Made by a program: the position numbers and the translations under genes. Positions 1 to 7,739 of a stretch of DNA of 64,000 bases are shown here, piece after piece. The notes beneath the pieces were generated by a model that was given only the letters and a program-made list of their open reading frames with translations, had not been told where the DNA came from and made no database searches. Each line of letters begins with the position of its first letter. Positions within the stretch are counted from its first letter, which is position 1. The DNA is from Chryseobacterium oryzae (GTDB lineage Bacteria > Bacteroidota > Bacteroidia > Flavobacteriales > Weeksellaceae), in NCBI RefSeq assembly GCF_022811665.1, contig NZ_CP094529.1, forward strand, positions 2,790,001 to 2,854,000, written 5' to 3'.

Positions 1-787
1 TTACCTGTATATACATTGTCCATTTTGGAAAATCTCCATTTTCTATTGCATTACACATATCTTCCTGTGCAAAATCTGGATTTTCTCCTGCCATTTTCAA
101 TGCTTCAGAATCTGTGAAATTTTTAATTCCCTGCTTGGTTTTAAAATGAAACTTCACCCAAACTCTTTCATTCTTATCATTTATCATGGAGAAAGTATGA
201 GATCCGAAACCATGCATGTGTCTGTACCCATGAGGCGTTCCTCTATCAGACATTAAAATAAGAACCTGATGGAGAGATTCAGGATTCAGGCTCCAGAAAT
301 CCCACATCATAGTAGCACTTTTAAGATTGGTTTTCGGAACCCGCTTCTGAGTATGTATAAAGTCTGGAAATTTCTTAGCATCTTTAATAAAGAAAACTGG
401 TGTATTATTACCCACGAGATCCCAGTTTCCGTCTTCTGTGTAGAATTTTAAAGCAAAACCTCTAGGATCTCTAGCTGTATCTGCACTTCCTTTTTCTCCA
501 CCCACAGTAGAGAAACGTGCAAACATACGGCACGAATTGCCAACTTTAGAAAAAAGCTTCGCCTTGGTATATTGTGAAATATCGTGCGTAACAGTAAAAG
601 TACCATACGCTCCGGTTCCTTTAGCGTGAACTATTCTTTCAGGAATTCTCTCTCTCACAAAGTGAGCCAGATTTTCCTGCAAAATAAAATCCTGCAGCAA
701 AACAGGTCCTCTTGCTCCAACGGTTTGTGAATCCTGATGCTCATAATATGGAGCACCACTACTGCTCGTAAGTTTTTTATTATCCAT
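1..787 (-). CDS. katA: Catalase, clade-3 type (C-terminus beyond window)
   Basis: Heme catalase that splits hydrogen peroxide to water and oxygen in the cytoplasm. I translated the minus strand from the ATG at 787 and read 262 residues before the window edge, so the C-terminal half is missing. The active-site histidine (about residue 54, in RIVHAKG), the [20 protein letters not shown] block (about 91-110) and the conserved asparagine (about 127, in LVGNNTP) are all present, so the visible part looks intact. The gene is divergent from an OxyR-type regulator 105 bases away, the usual arrangement for a peroxide-inducible catalase. A Bacteroidota promoter is readable in the gap. The family call is firm; the exact subclass cannot be settled from a fragment. 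Confidence 0.95.
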   Translation of the reverse strand, partial: MDNKKLTSSSGAPYYEHQDSQTVGARGPVLLQDFILQENLAHFVRERIPERIVHAKGTGAYGTFTVTHDISQYTKAKLFSKVGNSCRMFARFSTVGGEKGSADTARDPRGFALKFYTEDGNWDLVGNNTPVFFIKDAKKFPDFIHTQKRVPKTNLKSATMMWDFWSLNPESLHQVLILMSDRGTPHGYRHMHGFGSHTFSMINDKNERVWVKFHFKTKQGIKNFTDSEALKMAGENPDFAQEDMCNAIENGDFPKWTMYIQV

Positions 788-822
788 AAGTATAATAGGG
801 TTTTGTTTCTATAATTATTGTT

Positions 823-859
823 CAAATTTAGATGAATTTTTGATTGATTTTACCAAAAA
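823..859 (-). promoter_or_regulatory. Promoter of katA (interleaved with oxyR promoter)
   Basis: On the minus strand a -7 box TAAATTTG (823-830) lies 23 bases after TTTTTG (854-859), at the upper end of the Bacteroidota spacing. Transcription should start near 819, giving a leader of about 30 bases. The stretch overlaps the oxyR promoter on the other strand. Inferred by pattern only. Confidence 0.5.
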
Positions 860-872
860 CATTATATCTTTG
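837..872 (+). promoter_or_regulatory. Promoter of oxyR-like gene
   Basis: A -7 box TATCTTTG (865-872) is preceded by a TTTTTG run ending at 842 and a TTG at 844-846, giving spacings of 22 or 18. The start of transcription would be about 16 bases before the ATG at 893. It occupies the same DNA as the katA promoter, so a regulator bound here would see both. Confidence 0.5.
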
Positions 873-892
873 TAATAGATAATATTAATCAA

Positions 893-1843
893 ATGAACAT
901 TCAGCAATTGGAATATCTTATCGCTGTAGATAAGTACAAACATTTCGGAAAAGCAGCTCAGGCTTGCTTCATCACTCAGCCCACCTTGAGCGCAATGATA
1001 CAAAAGTTTGAAGATGAACTGGATGTTAAAGTTTTCGACAGAACCACCCACCCTATCAGAACGACGGATGTTGGAGTGCAAATAATAGACCAGGCTAAGG
1101 TTATTATAGAATCTGTAAACGAACTGAAAAATAAAGCCAATCTTCTAAATAATATTTTAGGAGGAACCATAAATTTGGGTATTATTCCTACAGTTTCTTC
1201 CTTTATTCTACCAACAGAAATTTTCCATTTTCTTCAGAATAATCCCAAAATTCAGATGAATGTAAAGGAAATGACGACAGACAACATCATAAAAGCACTT
1301 AAAAGCGGTGAATTAGATGCAGGAATTATTTCTACGCCTTATGATAATGCCAATGAGTTTTATCAGGATTTTCTTTTCAACGAAGAACTGATGATTTACA
1401 GCTCGGATACCGAAGCGAACAAAAAAAACACTTTTATTGTTCCGGATGAGCTCAATATGGAAAAAGTATGGCTTTTAGAGGAAGGAAACTGCTTACGAAA
1501 TCAGTTTGAAAACATCTGTCATTTAAAAGAAAATACTCTAAAACCAAAAAACCTTGATTTCTTAGCATCGAATATTCAGACTTTGGTACACATGGTTGAT
1601 AAAGTGGGAGGAATAAGCATTTTACCGGAACTGGCTCTTAACCAACTTTCAGAAGAGCAGAAAACGAAGGTTTTCAGATTCAAGAAACCTTTTCCTTATA
1701 GAGAAATAAGTATTATCTATTACAAACCTACTTTTAAGCAAAAAATCATTGATGAATTGGGAGCTTTCATTAAATCTTCTGTAGATTCCAAATTGAATTT
1801 CAACAAAAATCCGAAAGAATTTGTAAGCATCAAACCACAGTAG
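893..1843 (+). CDS. oxyR: LysR-family hydrogen peroxide regulator, OxyR type
   Basis: Transcription factor that senses peroxide and controls antioxidant genes. The N-terminal 60 residues form the LysR winged helix (MNIQQLEYLIAV..., with the QPTLSAMIQKFEDELDVKVFDR recognition region), followed by a substrate-domain-like sensor. Two cysteines, C200 and C209, lie nine residues apart in the block GNCLRNQFENIC, matching the redox pair C199/C208 of E. coli OxyR in spacing and in surrounding sequence (LEDGHCLRDQ there). This supports a real peroxide sensor rather than a generic LysR protein. The gene is divergent from katA, which is probably its target. At 316 residues it has the usual family length. 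No terminator is obvious before metK's promoter. Confidence 0.93.
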   Translation: MNIQQLEYLIAVDKYKHFGKAAQACFITQPTLSAMIQKFEDELDVKVFDRTTHPIRTTDVGVQIIDQAKVIIESVNELKNKANLLNNILGGTINLGIIPTVSSFILPTEIFHFLQNNPKIQMNVKEMTTDNIIKALKSGELDAGIISTPYDNANEFYQDFLFNEELMIYSSDTEANKKNTFIVPDELNMEKVWLLEEGNCLRNQFENICHLKENTLKPKNLDFLASNIQTLVHMVDKVGGISILPELALNQLSEEQKTKVFRFKKPFPYREISIIYYKPTFKQKIIDELGAFIKSSVDSKLNFNKNPKEFVSIKPQ

Positions 1844-1898
1844 CTGAAATGATTTTCATCATCAATTTTGAATTAATTTAAATAATAAACTCTTAAAA

Positions 1899-1930
1899 TT
1901 TTGAGTATTAGAAAATAGTCCCTAAATTTG
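1899..1930 (+). promoter_or_regulatory. Promoter of metK
   Basis: TTTTG (1899-1903), 19 bases, then TAAATTTG (1923-1930): a full match to the Bacteroidota promoter. The transcript would begin near 1934, so the riboswitch candidate starts within the first dozen bases of the RNA and about 130 bases of leader precede the ATG. Confidence 0.7.
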
Positions 1931-1943
1931 CAGACGTTTATTA

Positions 1944-2008
1944 ACGAGGAAAAATTTGACCTGATTGCAACCTCTCTAAAAAAATGCTAAAACAGTAATC
2001 CTTTTAGC
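1944..2008 (+). ncRNA. SAM-II-type (SAM-alpha) riboswitch in the metK leader
   Basis: The leader carries the layout of a SAM-II aptamer. GAGG (1946-1949) can pair with CCTC (1971-1974) as stem P1. Its A/U-rich loop contains GACCTGATTGCAA (1958-1970), and the CTG at 1961-1963 can pair with CAG at 1993-1995 to close the pseudoknot. The conserved segment GCTAAAA (1986-1992) matches the 3' side of known SAM-II RNAs, as does ATTGCAA just before the P1 3' strand. Directly downstream TTTTAGC (2002-2008) is a perfect complement of GCTAAAA, so the pseudoknot strand could switch into a 7-bp hairpin. Position in front of SAM synthetase fits feedback control by S-adenosylmethionine. Assignment is from memory of the motif; a covariance-model scan would settle it. 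Confidence 0.78.
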
Positions 2009-2067
2009 TATTTACGGGCAGTTATTCACTTTTTTCTTCACATTTTCAATAAAATACAAAGAATAAT

Positions 2068-3348
2068 ATGTCTTATTTATTTACATCTGAATCTGTTTCA
2101 GAAGGGCATCCTGATAAAATTGCCGATCAGATTTCCGACGCATTAATTGATCATTTTTTAGCATACGACAAAAACTCCAAAGTTGCTTGTGAAACATTAG
2201 TTACTACAGGACAGGTTGTTTTGGCGGGTGAAGTAAAATCTGATGCATATCTTGACGTACAAACGATTGCCAGAGATGTCATCAACGGAATCGGTTACAC
2301 AAAAGGAGAATATATGTTTAACGGAGACTCTTGTGGAGTTATTTCTGCTATTCATGAGCAATCTCCAGACATTAACCAAGGGGTAGACAGAACTGTAAAC
2401 GATGAATCTTTCGAAGCAAAAGCTAACGCACAGGGAGCAGGAGACCAAGGAATGATGTTTGGTTATGCAACCAACGAAACAGCTAATTACATGCCTTTAG
2501 CTCTAGACTTGGCTCACACCATTCTTAAAGAACTTTCTGCAATCCGTAGAGAAAATTCAGATATTACTTATCTTCGTCCAGATGCGAAATCTCAGGTAAC
2601 CATTGAGTATTCTGACGATCACAAACCCATTAGAATAGATTCTATTGTTGTTTCTACACAACATGACGATTTTGGGTCTGAAGAAGAAATGCTGAACAAA
2701 ATTAGAGAGGATATTAAAAATATTTTAATACCAAGAGTTGTTGCACAACAATCTGAAGAGATTAAAGCTTTATTTAACGACCAAATTAAATACCACATTA
2801 ACCCTACAGGTAAATTTGTAATCGGCGGACCTCACGGAGATACCGGTCTTACAGGAAGAAAAATTATCGTAGACACGTATGGTGGAAAAGGTGCTCACGG
2901 AGGAGGAGCATTCTCAGGAAAAGATCCGTCTAAAGTAGACAGAAGTGCAGCGTACGCAACACGTCACATTGCTAAAAATTTGGTTGCTGCGGGTGTTGCC
3001 GATGAAGTTTTGGTACAGGTTTCTTATGCAATTGGTGTTGCAGAACCTTGTGGATTGTATATTAATACTTTCGGAACCGCTAAAGTGGATATGCATGATG
3101 GTGAAATCGCTAAAAAAGTATCTACTATTTTCGATTTGAGACCTTATGCTATCGAACAAAATTTAAAATTGAGAAATCCTATTTATCAGGAAACAGCTTC
3201 TTACGGCCACATGGGTAGAGAACATTATGTTGCTGATAAAACTTTCAATAAAGGACAGAAAAACGAATTAACTCTGGAAGGTCTGGAATTCTTCACTTGG
3301 GAGAAATTAGACAAAGTAGAAGAAATTAAATCTTCTTTCGGAATTTAA
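2068..3348 (+). CDS. metK: S-adenosylmethionine synthetase
   Basis: Makes S-adenosylmethionine from methionine and ATP in the cytoplasm. At 426 residues it is slightly longer than the E. coli enzyme (384). GHPDK (13-17), the hexapeptide region [12 protein letters not shown] (123-134) and the glycine-rich GGGAFSGKD loop (278-286) are present, covering ATP, methionine and metal binding. The gene stands alone between its own promoter/riboswitch and a strong intrinsic terminator. Its leader resembles a SAM-II riboswitch, so expression is probably reduced when S-adenosylmethionine is abundant. Start ATG at 2068 gives the canonical N-terminus [17 protein letters not shown]. Confidence 0.98.
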   Translation: MSYLFTSESVSEGHPDKIADQISDALIDHFLAYDKNSKVACETLVTTGQVVLAGEVKSDAYLDVQTIARDVINGIGYTKGEYMFNGDSCGVISAIHEQSPDINQGVDRTVNDESFEAKANAQGAGDQGMMFGYATNETANYMPLALDLAHTILKELSAIRRENSDITYLRPDAKSQVTIEYSDDHKPIRIDSIVVSTQHDDFGSEEEMLNKIREDIKNILIPRVVAQQSEEIKALFNDQIKYHINPTGKFVIGGPHGDTGLTGRKIIVDTYGGKGAHGGGAFSGKDPSKVDRSAAYATRHIAKNLVAAGVADEVLVQVSYAIGVAEPCGLYINTFGTAKVDMHDGEIAKKVSTIFDLRPYAIEQNLKLRNPIYQETASYGHMGREHYVADKTFNKGQKNELTLEGLEFFTWEKLDKVEEIKSSFGI

Positions 3349-3366
3349 TCGAAATTTTCGGTACAG

Positions 3367-3406
3367 AAACTGCTTTATCATCTAAATGCTAAAGCAGTTT
3401 TTTTTA
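3367..3406 (+). terminator. Intrinsic terminator of metK
   Basis: AAACTGCTTTA (3367-3377) pairs perfectly with TAAAGCAGTTT (3390-3400), 12-base loop, followed by a run of T. It closes the metK transcript 18 bases after the stop codon. Confidence 0.9.
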
Positions 3407-3443
3407 TTTTTACATCCAAATTTAATACAGTAAACACCATTAT

Positions 3444-3926
3444 ATGAAACAGTTTCCATTATTACTACTGTTAATTTTGACAGGTTTAACAGCGAAAGCA
3501 CAATATACTGTTCACAAAATGATAAATGTGGGATACGTTTATCAAAATCAGAGCTTTGGTGAGATTGGCGGAAAATTGCTTTTTCTAAAAAATGATGATG
3601 TAATATACAGACTTGGAGCATCTGCATTAATGGGATCTGCAAATTCAGATTTTGCAATTATGCCAAAAGTACAGGCGGATGTATTACTCAATTTTGAAAA
3701 AAATGTAGATTTTAATCATTCATACTATTTTTTGGCAGGTGTTGAAGGTACCAATAAATATGTGGCTCCAAAAATTGGCGTTACGCTTTTCGGACTTCTC
3801 GATCTTACAGGAGGCTATGCATTTCCAATTGGTGACAAAGGTTTAAATGGAAAACAAATGAAAGGACTGAATATTAATTTCACATTAAATATTCCTACCA
3901 CATTCTTACATGACATGTTTAATTAA
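3444..3926 (+). CDS. Secreted conserved protein of unknown function
   Basis: 160-residue protein that I do not recognise as a named family. The first 19 or so residues are a classic Bacteroidota signal peptide (MKQFPLLLLLILTGLTAKA, then QY at the cleavage site), so the product is exported. The mature part alternates hydrophobic and polar residues with many Gly and aromatic positions (for example IGVTLFGLLDLTGGYAFPIG), which suggests beta strands, perhaps a small outer-membrane barrel. No catalytic motif, no lipobox and no T9SS sorting domain are visible. It lies alone between the metK terminator and a sigma factor gene, with no clear operon partner. Confidence 0.75.
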   Translation: MKQFPLLLLLILTGLTAKAQYTVHKMINVGYVYQNQSFGEIGGKLLFLKNDDVIYRLGASALMGSANSDFAIMPKVQADVLLNFEKNVDFNHSYYFLAGVEGTNKYVAPKIGVTLFGLLDLTGGYAFPIGDKGLNGKQMKGLNINFTLNIPTTFLHDMFN

Positions 3927-4118
3927 CTTTTTTTATTAATTTTTTTAGAAAATTTAATATTTGTTTAATACTTATTAAAATTTTATTATATTTACAGCAT
4001 AATTTGATGCTTATAGAATATACTCTACTCTAAAATCCGTCTTAAGACAAATTCTCTAATGAACTTGATATAAAAATCAGGAAAGAGTTTGTACTGTAAT
4101 AAATTTTTGAGAAGAGTT

Positions 4119-4706
4119 ATGAAACCAACAGACAGCCAACTGATATCCTTGTACCAAAAAGGAACCGAAGAAGCATTATCCTCTCTTATACACCGACACC
4201 AAAGAGAGCTTTTCACATTTATTTTCTATAAAATAAACGATCAGGATCTTGCCAATGATATCTTTCAGGATACGTTCATGAAAATTATCGTTATGCTGAA
4301 GGAAGGACGATATAATGAAGAAGGAAAATTTATCCTTTGGGCAAAAAGAATTGCGCAAAATTTAATCATCGATTATTTCCGTGCAAAATCTAAAAACACA
4401 AAAGTGTCCGAAACTACTTTTAATAATGAAGAGTTTTCTATTTTCGATCTTATTCGGGAACCATCAGAAAACATTGAAGATCAATTGGTAACCACTCAAA
4501 TTCATGAAGATCTTTTAAAAATGCTTCATTTTCTTCCTCAAAACCAGCAGGAAGTAATAAAGCTGAGATATTATGATGGCTTAAGCTTCAAAGAAATTGC
4601 AGAACATACCGACATGAGCATTAATACCACTTTAGGAAGAGTGAGATATGCTCTTATCAATCTTCGAAAAATTATGGAGGAAAATAATATTATTCTTACA
4701 AGATAA
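4119..4706 (+). CDS. RNA polymerase sigma factor, ECF-like sigma-70 family
   Basis: 195-residue alternative sigma factor. Region 2 covers about residues 22-90 (DLANDIFQDTFMKI and the WAKRIAQNLIIDYFR helix that contacts the -10 element), and region 4 about 130-185 (LPQNQQEVIKLRYYDGLSFK plus the helix-turn-helix EIAEHTDMSINTTLGRVRYA). Regions 1 and 3 are missing, as in ECF factors. I chose ATG 4119; an upstream TTG in frame at 4089 would add an unlikely basic leader. No anti-sigma factor gene is adjacent, which is unusual for classical ECF pairs but common in this phylum for the vegetative-like small sigma factors. A 44-residue gene follows after 45 bases and may share the transcript. Target genes are unknown. 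Confidence 0.92.
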   Translation: MKPTDSQLISLYQKGTEEALSSLIHRHQRELFTFIFYKINDQDLANDIFQDTFMKIIVMLKEGRYNEEGKFILWAKRIAQNLIIDYFRAKSKNTKVSETTFNNEEFSIFDLIREPSENIEDQLVTTQIHEDLLKMLHFLPQNQQEVIKLRYYDGLSFKEIAEHTDMSINTTLGRVRYALINLRKIMEENNIILTR

Positions 4707-4751
4707 TAATTTGGTACAATTTTCGTTTTAAAGAAAATACAATTTTCGCCT

Positions 4752-4886
4752 ATGAAAAATAACGATTCTTTAAAATTGAAAAATTTGAAACCCAAAAAGC
4801 AAACTGTAGATTTTCTCCTGAGCTTCTCCAAAAATCTGGAAGTTGTAAAAGTGAAAAACAAAAATTATCACTTTACAAAAAACTAA
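4752..4886 (+). CDS. Small basic protein of 44 residues, unknown
   Basis: Short open frame from ATG 4752 to TAA 4886 between the sigma factor and the HAD gene. The product is rich in Lys and Asn, with a central hydrophobic-amphipathic stretch (QTVDFLLSFSKNLEVVKVK, residues 17-35) that could form a helix. There is no signal peptide. It sits in the same direction and close behind the sigma factor, and I have the impression that similar 40-45-residue proteins occur at this place in related genomes, but cannot check. Function unknown; a real gene is likely but not proven. Confidence 0.55.
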   Translation: MKNNDSLKLKNLKPKKQTVDFLLSFSKNLEVVKVKNKNYHFTKN

Positions 4887-4907
4887 AAATATTTAAATTT
4901 GTGCTGT

Positions 4908-5603
4908 ATGAAAATTCAGCACATTTTTTTTGACCTTGACAACACCCTTTGGGATCATCGCAAAAACGCCTATTTAACCATTAAAGATCTTTTCGAAAAA
5001 GAAGAAATTTCCCTAAAATTCAATATTGATTTTGAGGAGTTCCATTCTGCTTATCACGATATTAACGAAAGGCTTTGGGAACAGATTCGTGATGGAGAAA
5101 TTGACAAGGAATATCTCAGAAAACACCGTTTTTATGACACATTTAATCGTTTCGGAGTAGACAACCTCCAATTATCCATGTATTTTGAGGAACATTTTTT
5201 AGATAAAATCCTCAATCACAATCATCTCGTAGAAGGAGCAGAATACATTTTGGAATATTTAAAGAATAAAAATTACAAACTTCATATTATTTCAAACGGA
5301 TTTCAGGAAGTAACGGAAAGGAAATGCATACTTTCTGGAATAGATCATTATTTCCAAACCATTACCAGTGCAGATTCTGTTGGGGTAAGAAAACCTAATC
5401 CTGAAATTTTCGAATATTCATTTTCATTGGCAAATGCTTCTAAAAACGAAAGTATTTTAATTGGTGACGATTGGATTGCCGACATAACAGGAGCCCAAAA
5501 CTTCGGAATAGACGTTATTTTTTTTGATGTTTTAAAGGAAAACAAATCTTCGGAAAATCTTAAGACAATACAACACCTTTTACAGATTAAAGAATACTTG
5601 TAA
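4908..5603 (+). CDS. HAD-family hydrolase, YjjG-like nucleotidase
   Basis: Haloacid-dehalogenase phosphatase of 231 residues. Motif I is FFDLDNTLWD with the nucleophile D9 and acid D11; motif II is the serine in HIISNGFQ; the lysine of motif III is in RKPNPEIF; motif IV is GDDWIADITGA. The helical cap between motifs I and II and the LWD/YHDINERLW signature resemble YjjG/YfnB pyrimidine 5'-nucleotidases, which remove phosphate from non-canonical nucleotides. The first in-frame start is a TTG at 4899, but ATG 4908 is preferred because a TAAATTTG promoter box ends at 4901, only seven bases before it, leaving almost no leader. Exact substrate unknown. Confidence 0.88.
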   Translation: MKIQHIFFDLDNTLWDHRKNAYLTIKDLFEKEEISLKFNIDFEEFHSAYHDINERLWEQIRDGEIDKEYLRKHRFYDTFNRFGVDNLQLSMYFEEHFLDKILNHNHLVEGAEYILEYLKNKNYKLHIISNGFQEVTERKCILSGIDHYFQTITSADSVGVRKPNPEIFEYSFSLANASKNESILIGDDWIADITGAQNFGIDVIFFDVLKENKSSENLKTIQHLLQIKEYL

Positions 5604-5704
5604 AATATTAAGTTGAGAAAACGGTAAATCTGTCAGCAAAAACAGAAATTATATATCGAAAGAAAATTTCAATTCATGTCTATACTTATTTATACATTTG
5701 AAGC

Positions 5705-7204
5705 ATGTTAAATTTCATCAAGAAACAGGCAGCACTTCTCTGGGCGAAAAAAAGCGTCAGAAAAGCAGAAGAATTTAAAAATAATGCTGAAAAAAACCAA
5801 GAGCAACTTTTATTGTCGCTTATAAAACATGCTGAAAAAACATTGTTTGGAAGAACACATCAATTTGAGGAAATAAAATCTGTTGAGGATTTTCAGAATC
5901 GTGTTCCGGTTTCAGACTACGAAGATTTAAAACCATATATAGAAAAGGTAAAAAAAGGGCAACGCAATATATTGTGGACCGAAACTCCGGAATATTTTGC
6001 CAAAACTTCGGGAACTACTTCTGGAGCAAAATACATCCCAATTTCGAAAGAAGGAATGCCTTATCAGATTGCCGGTGCACAAAGTGCATTGTTTCATTAT
6101 ATCGCAAAAAAAGGCAATGCCGATTCTGTAAACGGAAAAATGATTTTCTTGCAGGGTAGTCCGGAACTTGAAGAGGTTTACGGCATCAAAACCGGAAGAC
6201 TTTCAGGAATTGTAGCCCATCATATCCCTAATTACCTTCAGAAAAACCGTTTGCCAAGCTGGGAAACCAACATGATTGATGACTGGGAAACTAAAGTGGA
6301 AAAAATAGTTGAGGAAACCGAAAAAGAAAACATGACGCTCATTTCCGGAATTCCACCTTGGCTGATTATGTATTTTGAAAAATTAATTGAAAAGAACGGA
6401 AAAAAAATTAAGCAGATTTTCCCCAATCTTCAACTTATTGTAACCGGAGGCGTAAATTACGAACCTTACCGCGACAAAATGGAAGAACTTTTGGGCGGAA
6501 GCGTAGATATCATCCAGACATTTCCTGCTTCTGAAGGTTTTTTTGCATTTCAGGACGATTATACGAAGGAAGGCTTATTGCTTTTAACAAATCATGGAAT
6601 TTTTTATGAATTTATCCCTTTAGAAGAGTACGGAAAACCCAACGCCAAAAGGCTAACTTTAAAAGATGTAGAACTCAATAAAGATTACGCCCTTATTTTA
6701 ACCACCAATTCTGGTCTTTGGGCATATTCTATTGGCGATGTGGTAAGATTTATAGATAAAAATCCGCACCGAATTTTGGTGAGCGGAAGAACCAAACATT
6801 TTACGTCTGCATTTGGTGAACACGTTATTGCTTACGAGGTTGAAGAAGCCATGAAAGCAGCTTTAGAAAAATATCCTGCACAGATTACAGAATTTCATCT
6901 GGCTCCGCAAGTAAATCCTGAAGAAGGACTCCCTTATCATGAATGGTTTATAGAATTCGAAAAAGAACCAGAAAATATAGATTCGTTTAGAACAGAGCTC
7001 GATAATCAACTGAGAAAAAGAAATACGTATTATGATGATTTGATTTCGGGAAATATTCTTCAAAAACTCCATATTTCGAAACTCAAAAAAAATGCTTTTC
7101 AGGAATATGCAAAATCTGAAGGTAAACTGGGAGGTCAGAACAAAATACCTAGACTTGCAAATGACAGAAAAATTGCAGATTTATTGGAAATTTACAAATT
7201 TTAG
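5705..7204 (+). CDS. GH3-family acyl-acid adenylating enzyme
   Basis: 499-residue member of the GH3 family, known in plants as enzymes that adenylate jasmonate, auxin or benzoates and join them to an amino acid. The ATP-binding P-loop-like motif TSGTTSGAKYIPIS lies at about 101-114; further conserved blocks are VTGGVNYEPYRDKMEELLG, TFPASEGFFAFQ, GLWAYSIGDVVRF and SGRTKHFTSAFGEHV, so all three ATP motifs appear intact. Length is shorter than plant GH3 (about 600). Bacteroidota carry such genes but no substrate is established to my knowledge. It has its own TACATTTG box (5693-5700) ending five bases before the ATG, and stands alone. Whether it makes an amide or only an acyl-adenylate cannot be read from sequence. 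Confidence 0.9.
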   Translation: MLNFIKKQAALLWAKKSVRKAEEFKNNAEKNQEQLLLSLIKHAEKTLFGRTHQFEEIKSVEDFQNRVPVSDYEDLKPYIEKVKKGQRNILWTETPEYFAKTSGTTSGAKYIPISKEGMPYQIAGAQSALFHYIAKKGNADSVNGKMIFLQGSPELEEVYGIKTGRLSGIVAHHIPNYLQKNRLPSWETNMIDDWETKVEKIVEETEKENMTLISGIPPWLIMYFEKLIEKNGKKIKQIFPNLQLIVTGGVNYEPYRDKMEELLGGSVDIIQTFPASEGFFAFQDDYTKEGLLLLTNHGIFYEFIPLEEYGKPNAKRLTLKDVELNKDYALILTTNSGLWAYSIGDVVRFIDKNPHRILVSGRTKHFTSAFGEHVIAYEVEEAMKAALEKYPAQITEFHLAPQVNPEEGLPYHEWFIEFEKEPENIDSFRTELDNQLRKRNTYYDDLISGNILQKLHISKLKKNAFQEYAKSEGKLGGQNKIPRLANDRKIADLLEIYKF

Positions 7205-7273
7205 CCATATTTTCTTCAATACAAAAAGATATATTCAAAAAAAATTATAAATTTGAAAAACTAAAATAATATA

Positions 7274-7636
7274 ATGAAAGCATCTGTACTTTTAAAATCG
7301 TCTTTATTAACGTCTTTATTCGTAATTTCCTCATGTGCTACTACAAAGTATAGCGAAGATATTGCTCAGAATAATTACTCTAATCTCGAAGCGGGGAAAA
7401 TCTACACGGTAACTCCAAGAGACGGATCTAAAAAGCAAACGATTTTATTCCGAAATGTTGCAGGTGATAATATTATCGGAACGAAAGGAAAAAAAGACAG
7501 CACACAAGTGGTAATCCCTAAATCTAATATTGCTTCGGTAAAAGACAGATCTAAAGCAAGAGTTACAACGGGTGCGGTAATAATTGGAGCCGCCGCAGCT
7601 GCAGCCATTGTAATTAGCTCATCTAAAGCAGATTAA
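7274..7636 (+). CDS. Small lipoprotein, unknown function
   Basis: 120-residue protein with a lipoprotein signal: hydrophobic stretch followed by VISSC, the lipobox, with the acylated cysteine at 21. The middle part (GKIYTVTPRDGSKKQTILFR...) reads like a small beta domain of YgdR/SH3 flavour, and the C-terminus has an alanine-rich hydrophobic run (GAVIIGAAAAAAIVISSS) that could be a membrane or glycine-zipper-like helix. A TAAATTTG box (7248-7255) precedes it, and a hairpin terminator follows at 7701. No enzymatic motif is visible. Confidence 0.8.
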   Translation: MKASVLLKSSLLTSLFVISSCATTKYSEDIAQNNYSNLEAGKIYTVTPRDGSKKQTILFRNVAGDNIIGTKGKKDSTQVVIPKSNIASVKDRSKARVTTGAVIIGAAAAAAIVISSSKAD

Positions 7637-7700
7637 AATTCCACATTTTAAAAAAATTACCATCCCGGTTTTTTAAAAAAATTTTGAAATTAAAAAAATC

Positions 7701-7734
7701 AATAGCCTTGAATGAAAATTTAAGGCTATTTTTG
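7701..7734 (+). terminator. Terminator merged with -7 box of the MFS gene
   Basis: AATAGCCTT (7701-7709) pairs perfectly with AAGGCTATT (7722-7730), and the T run that follows (7729-7733) is at the same time the core of TATTTTTG (7727-7734), a -7 promoter box six bases before the MFS ATG at 7740. The hairpin would end the lipoprotein transcript while the next transcript begins at its foot. A TTG at 7708-7710 is 16 bases upstream of the box, slightly short. Confidence 0.6.
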
Positions 7735-7739
7735 TAAGC

